DNA of 47,400 nt from Desulfobacterales bacterium (GTDB lineage Bacteria > Desulfobacterota > Desulfobacteria > Desulfobacterales > UBA5852). The stretch spans positions 1 through 47,400 of the forward strand of contig JASJBQ010000004.1 in NCBI GenBank assembly GCA_030066455.1, given 5' to 3'. Of this stretch, positions 1 through 7,798 are shown piece by piece; within the stretch, counting starts at the first letter, position 1; each line of letters opens with the position of its first letter. The notes beneath the pieces were generated by a model. The model searched no databases, had not been told where the DNA came from, and saw only the letters and a program-made list of their open reading frames with translations. The position numbers and the translations under genes were made by a program.

Positions 1-421
1 CGTCTCCCTCAACGCCACCGACAACGCCACCCGCACCCGGCTGATGCCCATCAACCGCCGGTATCCCCTGGAGTCCCTGCTGGAGGCCTGCCGCCGGTAT
101 CCGTTGGGCCCCCAGCGACGCATCACGTTCGAATACATTCTCATCAAAGGCGTCAACGACTCCGCCGCCGATGCCCGCCGCCTGGCCGACCTCCTCCGGC
201 CGATCCGCGCCAAGATCAATCTGATTGCCTTCAACGAACACACCGCCAGCCCCTTCCAGCGCCCATCCGAAGAAACCGTTCTGTCTTTTCAGAAGATTCT
301 GGTCGAGCAGCGCTACACCGCCATTATCCGTCACAGCAAGGGGCGGGAGATATCGGCGGCCTGTGGACAGCTGCGCGCCAGGCCCCTGGATCCCGGCAGA
401 CCCGGGGCGGTGCTCAGATAA
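1..421 (+). CDS. rlmN: 23S rRNA (adenine2503-C2)-methyltransferase RlmN, 3' part
   Basis: C-terminal about 139 residues of a radical SAM RNA methyltransferase; the start lies before the window and the reading frame is open from base 2. The segment VSLNAT, the MPINRRYPL stretch, FEYILIKGVND, NLIAFNEH and the C-terminal GREISAACGQL are diagnostic of RlmN, which methylates A2503 of 23S rRNA and A37 of some tRNAs. The last Cys in AACGQL matches the family's conserved C-terminal Cys that forms the covalent RNA intermediate. The CxxxCxxC cluster is in the missing part. Its TAA stop overlaps the 3' end of the convergent downstream gene by 8 bp, so no separate terminator fits between them. Confidence 0.93.
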   Translation, partial: VSLNATDNATRTRLMPINRRYPLESLLEACRRYPLGPQRRITFEYILIKGVNDSAADARRLADLLRPIRAKINLIAFNEHTASPFQRPSEETVLSFQKILVEQRYTAIIRHSKGREISAACGQLRARPLDPGRPGAVLR

Positions 422-1412
422 TAAAGGCGCGGGCCTCGTCGGGGGGGATCGATCGCGTTTCGAGGACCTTCTGGCCGTCCGGGCCGCTGATCAGGACCTC
501 GACCACGGGTTCCCCGGAGGCCTTGCTGTAGCCGGCACAGATCGCAGCGGCCTGATGCAGGATCGCTGCTGAGGGGCGGCCCCGAACAGCCACGACGGGT
601 CCGGGAAAGTCCCTGACCTTGAGGGTCGTTTCCCGGTCCGGCAGATGAAGGTCCTGGATTCGCTGGTTGTCCTGCTGGGTGCGGCCCACGATGATTTTGG
701 TGGCGGCATCCAGCCGGAAGTGGCGGCCATGTTTAAGCAGTTCCAGATCTGCGACGGACGTCTCGGCTTGATGGGCGAAGAGATCTTTCAGCCGGCGCGC
801 GTAACCCGGGTCGGTCAACAGGCAGCCGCCGGCCGGGGCCGGGTATTCCTTGATCCCGAATTCGGCGGCCAGCTTGATCTGGGATTTGCGCGAGCGTCCA
901 CTGAGATCAAGCAGGCGTTCGCGCTCAACCCAGCCTTCCTTTTCAGGGATGGTCGCGGGCAGGTTGCGCGCGCTCAGGGGGCGCAGAATATAGCCCTCAA
1001 AGCCGGAGTGTTTTTCCACGTAGCGCAGCGAGGATTTGGTCTGGCTCATGGGGCGCTGGCCAACGACCTCGCCGCTGAAAAGGAAATCGAATCCCTGGGT
1101 GCGCATCCACTCGCCCGCCAGGCGGAACATCAGCGCATGGCAGTCCATGCAGGGATTCATGAAGCGCCCGTAGCCGCAGGGCGGGTTGCGCAGCATTTCG
1201 AGATAGGCCGGCGTGATCTCCCGGACGGTTAGCGGGATGCCGGTCTGCCGGGCCGCAGCCCGTGCTTTGCCAGCCGAGAAAAACGGGGTTTCAAAGGTGA
1301 TCCAGGCCACATCGACATCCTGCTGCTTCAGGACCAGCCCGGCAAGCATACTGTCCAGGCCCCCGGAGCAGAGCCCCAGAGCGCGCACGGCTTTTTTTTC
1401 GGATGCGGCCAT
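414..1412 (-). CDS. PP-loop tRNA thiolation-like protein with NFACT-R-like C-terminus
   Basis: 332-residue protein with an N-terminal adenine-nucleotide alpha-hydrolase PP-loop (SGGLDS, about residues 16-21), a CMDCHALM motif near residue 97 and PAGGCLLTDPGYA near residue 200, as in MnmA/ThiI-related sulfurtransferases. The C-terminal third (LKHGRHFRLD, KIIVGRTQQDN) resembles the NFACT-R/DUF814 domain found fused to PP-loop ATPases in deltaproteobacteria. It probably activates a tRNA uridine for sulfur insertion, but the exact position is unknown. The ATG at 1412 is chosen because the in-frame upstream extension to a TTG reads as low-complexity sequence and would run into the nth leader. It is transcribed divergently from nth. 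Confidence 0.8.
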   Translation of the reverse strand: MAASEKKAVRALGLCSGGLDSMLAGLVLKQQDVDVAWITFETPFFSAGKARAAARQTGIPLTVREITPAYLEMLRNPPCGYGRFMNPCMDCHALMFRLAGEWMRTQGFDFLFSGEVVGQRPMSQTKSSLRYVEKHSGFEGYILRPLSARNLPATIPEKEGWVERERLLDLSGRSRKSQIKLAAEFGIKEYPAPAGGCLLTDPGYARRLKDLFAHQAETSVADLELLKHGRHFRLDAATKIIVGRTQQDNQRIQDLHLPDRETTLKVRDFPGPVVAVRGRPSAAILHQAAAICAGYSKASGEPVVEVLISGPDGQKVLETRSIPPDEARAFII

Positions 1413-1528
1413 GATAGATGATCCCGGTTTCAGATACGTCGCGTCGGCACCATGACAGCCACGAGCAGGCGACCCAAAAATATGTTCATGGCGCCTTATG
1501 GTTTGAAAATGTAAAGGGTAAATACGTG

Positions 1529-2173
1529 ATGACAACCAGGGAGCAGCTTACCAAGATTAGAAAAATCCTAAGAAGAACCTATCCGGCTGTCAAGACGCAG
1601 CTTGACCATGCCAACCCGTTCCAACTCCTCATCGCCACCATCCTCTCGGCCCAGTGCACCGACCGCCAGGTCAACCGGGCCACCGGGCCGCTTTTCCGGG
1701 CTTATGGCACGCCGGCGCTGCTGGCCGCCGCACCGTTGAAGCCGATCGAAAACCTGATCCGCTCCACCGGCTTTTTCCGCAACAAGGCACGCCACATCAA
1801 ACACTGCGCCCAGGCCCTCGTCGAAGTTCACGGCGGCGAAGTGCCCGCGGACCTTGCGGCCCTCACCAACCTGCCCGGCGTGGGCCGCAAGACGGCCAAC
1901 GTGGTCCTGGGAGCGGCCTTCGGCATCCCGGGTGTGGTGGTCGACACCCATGTGGCGCGTATTTCAGGCCGGCTGGGTCTGACCACCCACACCGACCCGG
2001 TCAAAATCGAATTCGATCTGATGGACCTCGTGCCCAAGCGCGACTGGAGCGATTTCTGCCTGCGGCTGATCTATTTCGGCCGCGAGACCTGTAGGGCCCG
2101 CAAGCCGAAGTGCCCGTCCTGCCCCATCCGGCGGCATTGTCCCTGGCCCGAAAAAACGCGTGTCCATTCATGA
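1529..2173 (+). CDS. nth: Endonuclease III (DNA glycosylase/AP lyase)
   Basis: 214-residue base-excision-repair enzyme that removes oxidised pyrimidines and cleaves AP sites. Helix-hairpin-helix motif LPGVGRKTANVV carries the catalytic Lys; VDTHVARI carries the catalytic Asp; the C-terminus has the [4Fe-4S] pattern C-x6-C-x2-C-x5-C (CRARKPKCPSCPIRRHC). Length matches the family. ATG 1529 is preferred over earlier in-frame codons because an AAAGGG ribosome-binding site lies at 1513-1518 and homology begins just after it (TTREQLTKIRKIL). It is a single gene divergent from the PP-loop gene; the 116-bp spacer must hold both promoters. Confidence 0.95.
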   Translation: MTTREQLTKIRKILRRTYPAVKTQLDHANPFQLLIATILSAQCTDRQVNRATGPLFRAYGTPALLAAAPLKPIENLIRSTGFFRNKARHIKHCAQALVEVHGGEVPADLAALTNLPGVGRKTANVVLGAAFGIPGVVVDTHVARISGRLGLTTHTDPVKIEFDLMDLVPKRDWSDFCLRLIYFGRETCRARKPKCPSCPIRRHCPWPEKTRVHS

Positions 2174-2706
2174 AGGCCATCCTTTGGCCCGGACCGGCGT
2201 TCGCGCACTTTTGAAATCCTCGACGGAGTTAGACGATGCCTGCGGCTCCAAAAGCCCGGCGGCCTTGGCCTGAACCAAAATCTGCCATCTCAGAATGGAC
2301 CCTATCTAAAAATTCAATTTCCGATCTTCAACAACCATTTCTGTTCAGGACTCTGGGGTGCCGCGAACAATCCGATGTGCGCATTTTATTGTTACTTTTC
2401 TTAACGGTAAGAAAAGTAACCAAAAGAAACCGCCCGTGCCCCGCTTGCTCCTGCGCGTCGATGTTGCGATCGGCGCGTGCCGGAACGCGCTTCGCTCAGA
2501 CAGGCCGGCCCGCTTTTTCCGATCGCATCCTCGATGCTCGGCGCGGGACAAAGGGGTTGTAGAACCACGTTTTTTCCGAGCCCATATCTCCCAACTTGAG
2601 AGTGACAATAAGGCCAATCATTCTGTGATTATATTCTCACCTACCCCGCGTGATGCGTTAATAAAATATCATTTTCTGATGTAGTGAATTAGGAAAATTG
2701 ATTTCT
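2174..2706. other. Gene-free spacer with structured hairpin element
   Basis: 533 bp between nth and the inverted-repeat element next to hemA. Several short frames are open here but none has a ribosome-binding site or credible protein. The centre (about 2391-2560) is a structured, probably repeated element listed separately. The section 2590-2706 is AT-rich and shows nothing recognisable. Confidence 0.6.
2391..2420. repeat. Perfect 13-bp inverted repeat, head of a structured element
   Basis: GTTACTTTTCTTA (2391-2403) and TAAGAAAAGTAAC (2408-2420) are perfect reverse complements around the loop ACGG. The sequence continues CAAAAGAAACCGCCC, a string I recall from intergenic repeats in many proteobacteria that are often mis-called as short proteins containing KVTKRN-like peptides. 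A second, imperfect stem follows (2458-2473 with 2519-2534; 13 of 16 pairs), so the whole element spans roughly 2391-2545. It could act as a terminator for nth, as an RNA element or as a non-autonomous mobile repeat. Confidence 0.7.
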
Positions 2707-2833
2707 CTGACGGACGTGCAATAAGTTTGAGAGCAAGGCTTGCGAGCCCCGAGGAATGAGGCGTACGCCGGTACGCCGCAATGACGAGGGGCGAAGCGTA
2801 ACGCCGCTATCGGACTTATTGCGCGTCCGTCAG
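2707..2833. repeat. 127-bp element with 20-bp terminal inverted repeats
   Basis: Left end CTGACGGACGTGCAATAAGT (2707-2726) and right end ACTTATTGCGCGTCCGTCAG (2814-2833) are inverted copies with one mismatch. Inside is a perfect 7-bp hairpin (GGCGTAC 2760-2766, GTACGCC 2771-2777, loop GCCG). No reading frame is credible. The architecture is that of a MITE-like or palindromic repeat. The right terminus covers the last bases and stop codon of hemA (2830-2832), so the element has either inserted at, or supplies, the hemA 3' end and may serve as its terminator. Confidence 0.65.
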
Positions 2834-4110
2834 TCGTCGAGTTTGAAGAGCTTGCGCGTGGTGGCCAGCAGAGTGGCCTTGTTGTCGTGGCCTTCGGCCT
2901 TTTTGAGAATAGTGGTGGGTTCGTGCAGGATCTTGTTGACCAGGGCCTGGGCCATTTTTTCGAAGGCCGCGGCGTCCTCGCTCGAGAGTTTGGGGGCCAG
3001 CTTCTGCCGGGTACGCTCGGCCTCCGCGCGGATTTTGTCCTCCAGCTGCCGGCGCAGGGCCACGATGGTGGGCACCACGTCCAGGCTCTCGTACCACTGC
3101 CGGAACCGGATGACGGCCTCGTCCACGAGGCGCTCGCCCCGCAGGGCCGCTTTCTGCCGGTCCTCGATATTTTCCTCGATGACGCCCTTGAGGTCGTCGA
3201 TATCGTAAACGTAGGTGTTGTTGAGCCGGTTGATGTCGGGGTCGATGTCCCGCGGAACGGCGATGTCGATGAAGAAAAGCGGCCGACTGCGCCGACCGCG
3301 CAGTACCTTTTTGACCTGCCCCCGCGCCACCACGTAGTCCGGCGATCCGGTGGAACTGATGATGATATCGACTTCTTTGAGAGCCTCCGGGATTTCTTCG
3401 AACTTTATGGCCCGGCCGCCGAAGCGGGTGGCCAGTTCAACCCCCCGTTCGAAGGTGCGGTTGGCCACGAAAATGTCGCCGGCGCGGTGCCGGATCAGAT
3501 GCTCCACCGCCAGCTCGGCCATTTCCCCGGCGCCGATGAGCAGCACCCGGCGGCCCTCGAGGGCACCAAAGATCTTGCGGGCCAGCTCGATGGCGGCGTA
3601 GCTGATGGAAACGGCGTGATCACCGATGCCGGTTTCGGTCCGAATCCTTTTGGCCACGAAGAACGTCTTGTGCAGCAGCCGATTGAGAATGACCCCCGAG
3701 GTTTTTTTGAGCGTGGCCTGGTAGTAGGCGCTCTTGATCTGTCCGAGAATCTGGGGTTCGCCGACCACCATGGAGTCCAGGCTGGCGGCCACCCGGAAGA
3801 TGTGCCGCACCGCATCCTCGCCGATGTGGACGTAGAGCTTGTCCTTGAAGTCCGCCACCGGAATACGGTTGTCCTCGGCCAGAAAGGCGATGACCGCCTC
3901 GACGGCCGTCTCGGTGGCCGTGCTGGTCAGCAGCACCTCCACCCGGTTGCAGGTGGACACCAGCAGCACTTCGTTAACGGCCTCCAGGGCGTTCAGTCTC
4001 TCGAGGGCCGTGTCCTGATCGTCGCCGCTGAAACCCAGACACTCGCGGATTTCGACCGAAGCCGTCTTGTGGTTGAGTCCGATCAGAATAATGTCGAGTT
4101 TCGCGGTCAT
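2830..4110 (-). CDS. hemA: Glutamyl-tRNA reductase
   Basis: 426-residue NADPH-dependent enzyme of the C5 pathway, converting Glu-tRNA(Glu) to glutamate-1-semialdehyde, the committed step of tetrapyrrole synthesis. N-terminal catalytic domain with GLNHKTASVEIRE and the nucleophile Cys54 in STCNRVE; MVVGEPQILGQIK; Rossmann domain with LLIGAGEMAELAVEHL near residue 190; C-terminal helical dimerisation domain. ATG 4110 is preceded by GGGGAT and starts in register with homologues; a longer frame to 4365 only overlaps ccsA. It is last gene of the run sirC-ccsA-hemA, 62 bp after ccsA. Its stop codon lies inside an inverted-repeat element. Confidence 0.96.
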   Translation of the reverse strand: MTAKLDIILIGLNHKTASVEIRECLGFSGDDQDTALERLNALEAVNEVLLVSTCNRVEVLLTSTATETAVEAVIAFLAEDNRIPVADFKDKLYVHIGEDAVRHIFRVAASLDSMVVGEPQILGQIKSAYYQATLKKTSGVILNRLLHKTFFVAKRIRTETGIGDHAVSISYAAIELARKIFGALEGRRVLLIGAGEMAELAVEHLIRHRAGDIFVANRTFERGVELATRFGGRAIKFEEIPEALKEVDIIISSTGSPDYVVARGQVKKVLRGRRSRPLFFIDIAVPRDIDPDINRLNNTYVYDIDDLKGVIEENIEDRQKAALRGERLVDEAVIRFRQWYESLDVVPTIVALRRQLEDKIRAEAERTRQKLAPKLSSEDAAAFEKMAQALVNKILHEPTTILKKAEGHDNKATLLATTRKLFKLDD

Positions 4111-4172
4111 ATCCCCACGGTCGCGATGGGCCGCTCGCGTCGTTCCCTGTGGTTTTCGCATCGGTGCTGCCA

Positions 4173-4991
4173 TCAGCCGGTAAAAGCGCCGTGGTGGCCG
4201 CTCATGAACAGGTTGACGCCCAGAAAAGTAAACAGCACGGTGGCAAAACCGACGATGGCCATGATGGCGGCGCGCCGGCCGCGCCAGCCCAGGGCCAGGC
4301 GTTCGTGAATCAGGACGGCGTAGAGCAGCCAGGTGATGCCCGACCAGACCTCCTTGGGATCCCAACTCCAGAATCGCCCCCAGATGGCCTTGGCATAAAT
4401 CAGTCCCGTGGCCAGCCCCAACGTCATCAGCACGAAGCCGGCCAGGATGCAGGTCTGGCCGGCCGAGTCCAGCAGGTCCAGCGAGGGCAGGCGCCGGAAG
4501 AAAAAACCGGGCTTGCGGGACTTGATGGCACGCTCCTGCACCAGATAAAGGATGCCCAGGCCGCAGGCCAGGGCCAGACTGGCCTCCCCCATGAAGATGA
4601 AGGTCACGTGGGCCACCAGCCAGATACTTTTAAGAATCGGCTGGGCCGGAGTCGACGTTGCGGGCATCAGGGCCACGACAACCATGGTGGCGGCCGCCAG
4701 CGGGGCCGCAAACACGCCCAGAACCCTCAGCCGGTAGCGGTATTGAAACCCAAGGAAGACACCGGCCACACACATGGCCCCGAAAGAGAGGGTGTCGCGC
4801 AGGGTGTTCACCGGCAGGTGACCGGAGTGGAGTGTTCCGGCCAGGACCAGGACGAGATGGATCCCGAATCCGGCCGAGAGCAACGCCACGCCGGTGCGGT
4901 AAGAGGATTTTCGCTGGCGCACCAGAAAGACGGTGTAGGCGGCGGTACTGGCGCCGTAGCACACAATAGTCAGCAGAATTCCGATTTCCAT
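4173..4991 (-). CDS. ccsA: Cytochrome c biogenesis protein CcsA/ResC-type (HemX-like)
   Basis: 272-residue polytopic inner-membrane protein with about eight hydrophobic segments. It contains the tryptophan-rich haem-handling WWD-type motif WGRFWSWDPKEVWSGITWLLYA at about residues 204-225 and conserved His in HVTFIFMGEASLAL and in YAVLIHERL. System II CcsA exports and presents haem for attachment to apocytochrome c. HemX, the short homologue next to hemA in many bacteria, may instead modulate GluTR level; position next to hemA leaves both readings open. It lies 108 bp after sirC and 62 bp before hemA on the same strand. Confidence 0.88.
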   Translation of the reverse strand: MEIGILLTIVCYGASTAAYTVFLVRQRKSSYRTGVALLSAGFGIHLVLVLAGTLHSGHLPVNTLRDTLSFGAMCVAGVFLGFQYRYRLRVLGVFAAPLAAATMVVVALMPATSTPAQPILKSIWLVAHVTFIFMGEASLALACGLGILYLVQERAIKSRKPGFFFRRLPSLDLLDSAGQTCILAGFVLMTLGLATGLIYAKAIWGRFWSWDPKEVWSGITWLLYAVLIHERLALGWRGRRAAIMAIVGFATVLFTFLGVNLFMSGHHGAFTG

Positions 4992-5099
4992 AGGCCGATA
5001 GCGGACGCTCCGTTCAACGGGCTGCGCAACGAGTTCTCACGCATGTCATCGAGCGGTCGGCGTCGTCTGTGCCGCGCAGCTCCCATTGCACGGCGGATC

Positions 5100-5765
5100 C
5101 TATTTCTCCTTGCGGGTCAAACCTTTCCAGTTTATCCCGGGGCCGAAATGCGTTTCTAGAAGCCGGTCGATCCGTTCCACGTCGCCGTTGCGGATAAAGC
5201 CCAGCAGGTCGCTGTCGAGCAGGGCATCAAACTTCTGCTTGTGGCCGCGAGGGTCGTGCCCCTGGTTCAGTAGTCGTCGCCGCAGGGCCCCCAAAAGATC
5301 GATCAGCACAGCATATTCTTCGCCGAACGCGTTTTCAAGTCTGCGGCGGATGCGGCGGGCCAAGGCCGGACTTTTACCTGATGTGGAGATACCAATCAAG
5401 AGGTCACCGCGCGCGACCACGGACGGGAGCACGAACTGTCCCCGATCGGGCTGATCGGCGATGTTGCACAGGATGCCCTGCCGCCGGGCATCATCGCTGA
5501 TCCGGCGATTGAGATCGCGGTCGTCGGTCGTGCCGAACACCAGAAAGACGTCCGCGATGTCACCGGCGCGATAGGCACGCCGGTGGAGGCGGATCCGGCC
5601 TTCAACCGCCAGGGTTTTCAGCTCCGCGCTGGCATCGGGGCTGACCACCACCACCCGGGCCCCGGCACGCAGGAGGGTGCGGGTTTTGCGGGTGCCCACG
5701 GCGCCGCCGCCCACCACCAGGCAGGACCGGTCCCGGACATCGAGATTGACAGGGAAATAGCGCAT
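5100..5765 (-). CDS. sirC: Precorrin-2 dehydrogenase / sirohydrochlorin ferrochelatase family (SirC/Met8/CysG-N)
   Basis: 221-residue protein with an N-terminal NAD-binding fold (CLVVGGGAVGTRKTRTLLRAGA, about residues 14-35; FGTTDDRDLNRRI) and the CysG N-domain signature NIADQPDRGQFVLPSVVARGDLLIGISTSGKSP. It oxidises precorrin-2 to sirohydrochlorin and may insert iron. Siroheme serves dissimilatory sulfite reductase and, in sulfate reducers, the alternative haem route through siroheme. No uroporphyrinogen methyltransferase domain is attached. The start is 4 bp after the stop of the upstream MBL gene, indicating co-transcription. Confidence 0.92.
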   Translation of the reverse strand: MRYFPVNLDVRDRSCLVVGGGAVGTRKTRTLLRAGARVVVVSPDASAELKTLAVEGRIRLHRRAYRAGDIADVFLVFGTTDDRDLNRRISDDARRQGILCNIADQPDRGQFVLPSVVARGDLLIGISTSGKSPALARRIRRRLENAFGEEYAVLIDLLGALRRRLLNQGHDPRGHKQKFDALLDSDLLGFIRNGDVERIDRLLETHFGPGINWKGLTRKEK

Positions 5766-5769
5766 GGCG

Positions 5770-6561
5770 TCAGCTCACTTCAAGATGCATCAGGTCCTGG
5801 GCCAAAACGACCGGTCCGTCGTAGGTGCGGCGACACTGGGCCACCAGGTCCACGTCATCGCAATCGGGGTAGAAGTGGGTCAGCATCAGTTTGCGGGCCC
5901 CGGCCTCGGAGGCCATGCGCCCGGCCATCGACGGGGTCAGGTGCCCGGCCACCGGTTGCTCGTCCGGCCGGGCCGCTTCGCAGATGAGCAGGTCCGTGTT
6001 CCGTGCCAGCTGGACCAGGTTTTCCGAATAATCGGTGTCGCCGGAATAGACCACGGCGGGACCGCCCTCGAGGCTCAGGCGGTAGGCCACGCTCTCGGGA
6101 TTGTGGCGCACCGGAATGGTTTCCAGATGCCAGCCCCCGGCCGCGTAGTTCAGCCGGCCGTCCGGCGGGGTCTCGATCATTTCGCACATGCCGGCGTCGA
6201 GTTTGATCCAGGCGCCGTAGACGCCTTCCAGGCGGGTCAAGAAATCCAGGAAACCGGGTCCGCCCATCAGGGTCAGCGGTTCCCGGCGGAGACTGGCATC
6301 AGGGTATTTGTTGGCAAAAAGCAGGGGCGCCAGCTCACCGGTATGGTCGGGGTGAAAATGGGTGATGCACAGATGGGACAGCTCCTGGACACGCACACCG
6401 GCCTCGAGCAGCCGACGCATGCTGCCCGGGCCGGCATCGAACAGCAGATGGGAGGCCCCCGCCGTCATCAACGCTGCGCAGGCGCTGCGCGCCAGGGATG
6501 GCACGCAGGTGCCCGAGCCCAGAATCGTCACCCCGATGCCCGTCGTACGGTCAATGGTCAT
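5770..6561 (-). CDS. MBL-fold hydrolase, RNase Z-like
   Basis: 263-residue metallo-beta-lactamase-fold protein. Metal-binding motif HFHPDH at about residues 68-73 (THFHPDHTGEL), further ligands in YSGDTDYSENL (Asp) and the C-terminal LTHFYPD, and a GHLTPSMAGRMASEAGARKLMLTHF block typical of RNase Z/ElaC-like enzymes. It lacks the long exosite arm of tRNase Z, so tRNA 3' processing is not assured; it could be another phosphodiesterase. Its ATG overlaps the stop of the DHH gene (ATGA), a translational-coupling arrangement, and it is followed after 4 bp by sirC. Confidence 0.85.
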   Translation of the reverse strand: MTIDRTTGIGVTILGSGTCVPSLARSACAALMTAGASHLLFDAGPGSMRRLLEAGVRVQELSHLCITHFHPDHTGELAPLLFANKYPDASLRREPLTLMGGPGFLDFLTRLEGVYGAWIKLDAGMCEMIETPPDGRLNYAAGGWHLETIPVRHNPESVAYRLSLEGGPAVVYSGDTDYSENLVQLARNTDLLICEAARPDEQPVAGHLTPSMAGRMASEAGARKLMLTHFYPDCDDVDLVAQCRRTYDGPVVLAQDLMHLEVS

Positions 6562-7547
6562 TTCACGTCCGTTCTTTTCTGCACCCGATGGATCAACCAG
6601 TTCGTAAACTTGCGCGTGTCCGAGGGATCCACGGTTTCCGGCAGCGCCGCCAGCGGCAGCTCGCCGCGGGCCATGGTCCGGTGGCCGCCGGCCGATCCAA
6701 ACGCGCCGAAGCTTTCATGGGCCACCTGGCCGGCATTGCGGCGTAAACCGTCGTTGCGGAAGACGACGGTGAGGCGTTTTTCGCAGACCCCGGAAACGAT
6801 GCTCCACTGGACCGTATCGATGCGCATGAAAAATTCAGCCACCAGCACGCACACATCCGGGTTGTGGACCGCCCCCAGGTGCACGAACATCTTCCCCTTG
6901 CGCAGGCGGCGTTCATCGATCGCCCGGCTGAAATATTTGAGGAAATTCATCTGCAGGTCGGCCTGTTCGATGTGGCGTGCCAGGGGGATGTTCGCGTAGC
7001 GGAAGAGGTATTGAAACGCCACCACATCCTCCATCTGGGTCTGCCGCTCGAAGTTGCGCGTATCCGTCTTGATGCCATGAAAGAGTGCGGTGGCCAGCTT
7101 TTTGGACGGCTTGATCCGCGCCGTCCGCAGGTACTCGGTCATCAGGGTGGCGGTGGCGCCGTAGCGCGGCCGAATGTCTTTAAAGGCGGCCGCCGGGGCC
7201 GTGTCGGGATGGTGGTCGATGATGACGTCGAACGTCAGCCGGGAGAAGAACTCGTGGTGGTTGGGCTGGGAGTCCACCAGGACGAAACGGTTGTAATCGC
7301 TGAGGTGGATGTCATTGACATGGTGCAGATCGATGCCCAACAGACGAATCATGGCCAGGTTGTCCGGTCGTCGAATCACGTTCGTGTGGGCCAGGGTGAT
7401 CCCGGCAACCTTGCGCCACAGCAGGCGTTTAATCGCCATGGCGCTGGCCATGGCATCCGGATCCGCCGTCATCAGGACCAAGGCGTGATCGCCGCCGATG
7501 AACCGGTCGTAAAACAGCTGCAATCTTTCACGGTTGCGCATTTTCAT
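6558..7547 (-). CDS. DHH-family phosphoesterase (NrnA-like)
   Basis: 329-residue protein of the DHH/DHHA1 superfamily. Motifs: TADPDAMASAMAIK near residue 30 (motif I, with DPD in place of the usual DHD/DAD), VLVDSQPNHHE, the DHHP motif IIDHHPD near residue 115, and a DHHA1 C-terminal domain ending in FGSAGGHRTMARGELPL. Related enzymes cleave nanoRNA, pAp or cyclic dinucleotide products using Mn2+. ATG 7547 is preferred to an upstream TTG that adds only 13 unconserved residues. It is the first gene of the minus-strand run that continues with the MBL protein and the haem genes. Confidence 0.85.
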   Translation of the reverse strand: MKMRNRERLQLFYDRFIGGDHALVLMTADPDAMASAMAIKRLLWRKVAGITLAHTNVIRRPDNLAMIRLLGIDLHHVNDIHLSDYNRFVLVDSQPNHHEFFSRLTFDVIIDHHPDTAPAAAFKDIRPRYGATATLMTEYLRTARIKPSKKLATALFHGIKTDTRNFERQTQMEDVVAFQYLFRYANIPLARHIEQADLQMNFLKYFSRAIDERRLRKGKMFVHLGAVHNPDVCVLVAEFFMRIDTVQWSIVSGVCEKRLTVVFRNDGLRRNAGQVAHESFGAFGSAGGHRTMARGELPLAALPETVDPSDTRKFTNWLIHRVQKRTDVK

Positions 7548-7798
7548 AGGCGCATCCAGTATAAGCGCAGGCCCCGGCGAATTCAACCATAAGCCGTGTT
7601 GCCCGCTTCGGGTAGCGGCTCATTACGGCCGGTGCCCCTTGACCGCTTTGACGATGACTGGCAGGTTAAAACCGCTTGGGACGCCTGCGCAACAAGGGGG
7701 CCGCCGAGAAAATCGAAACCATCCGGGTTTACCGCCATGAATGCGAGTATGCGGCCCAAGCGGGTGCCACCAGCCAACCTGCCGGCCGAGGAGTCGCC

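Noticed and set aside
2236..2684. Short frames inside the hairpin element, including KVTKRN-type peptides
   Set aside because: No ribosome-binding site; the sequence is explained by a structured repeat.
2887..4308. 473-residue plus-strand frame
   Set aside because: Antisense to hemA, with no recognisable domain.
5764..6999. 411-residue plus-strand open frame across the MBL and DHH genes
   Set aside because: Antisense to two genes with intact catalytic motifs; no ribosome-binding site.
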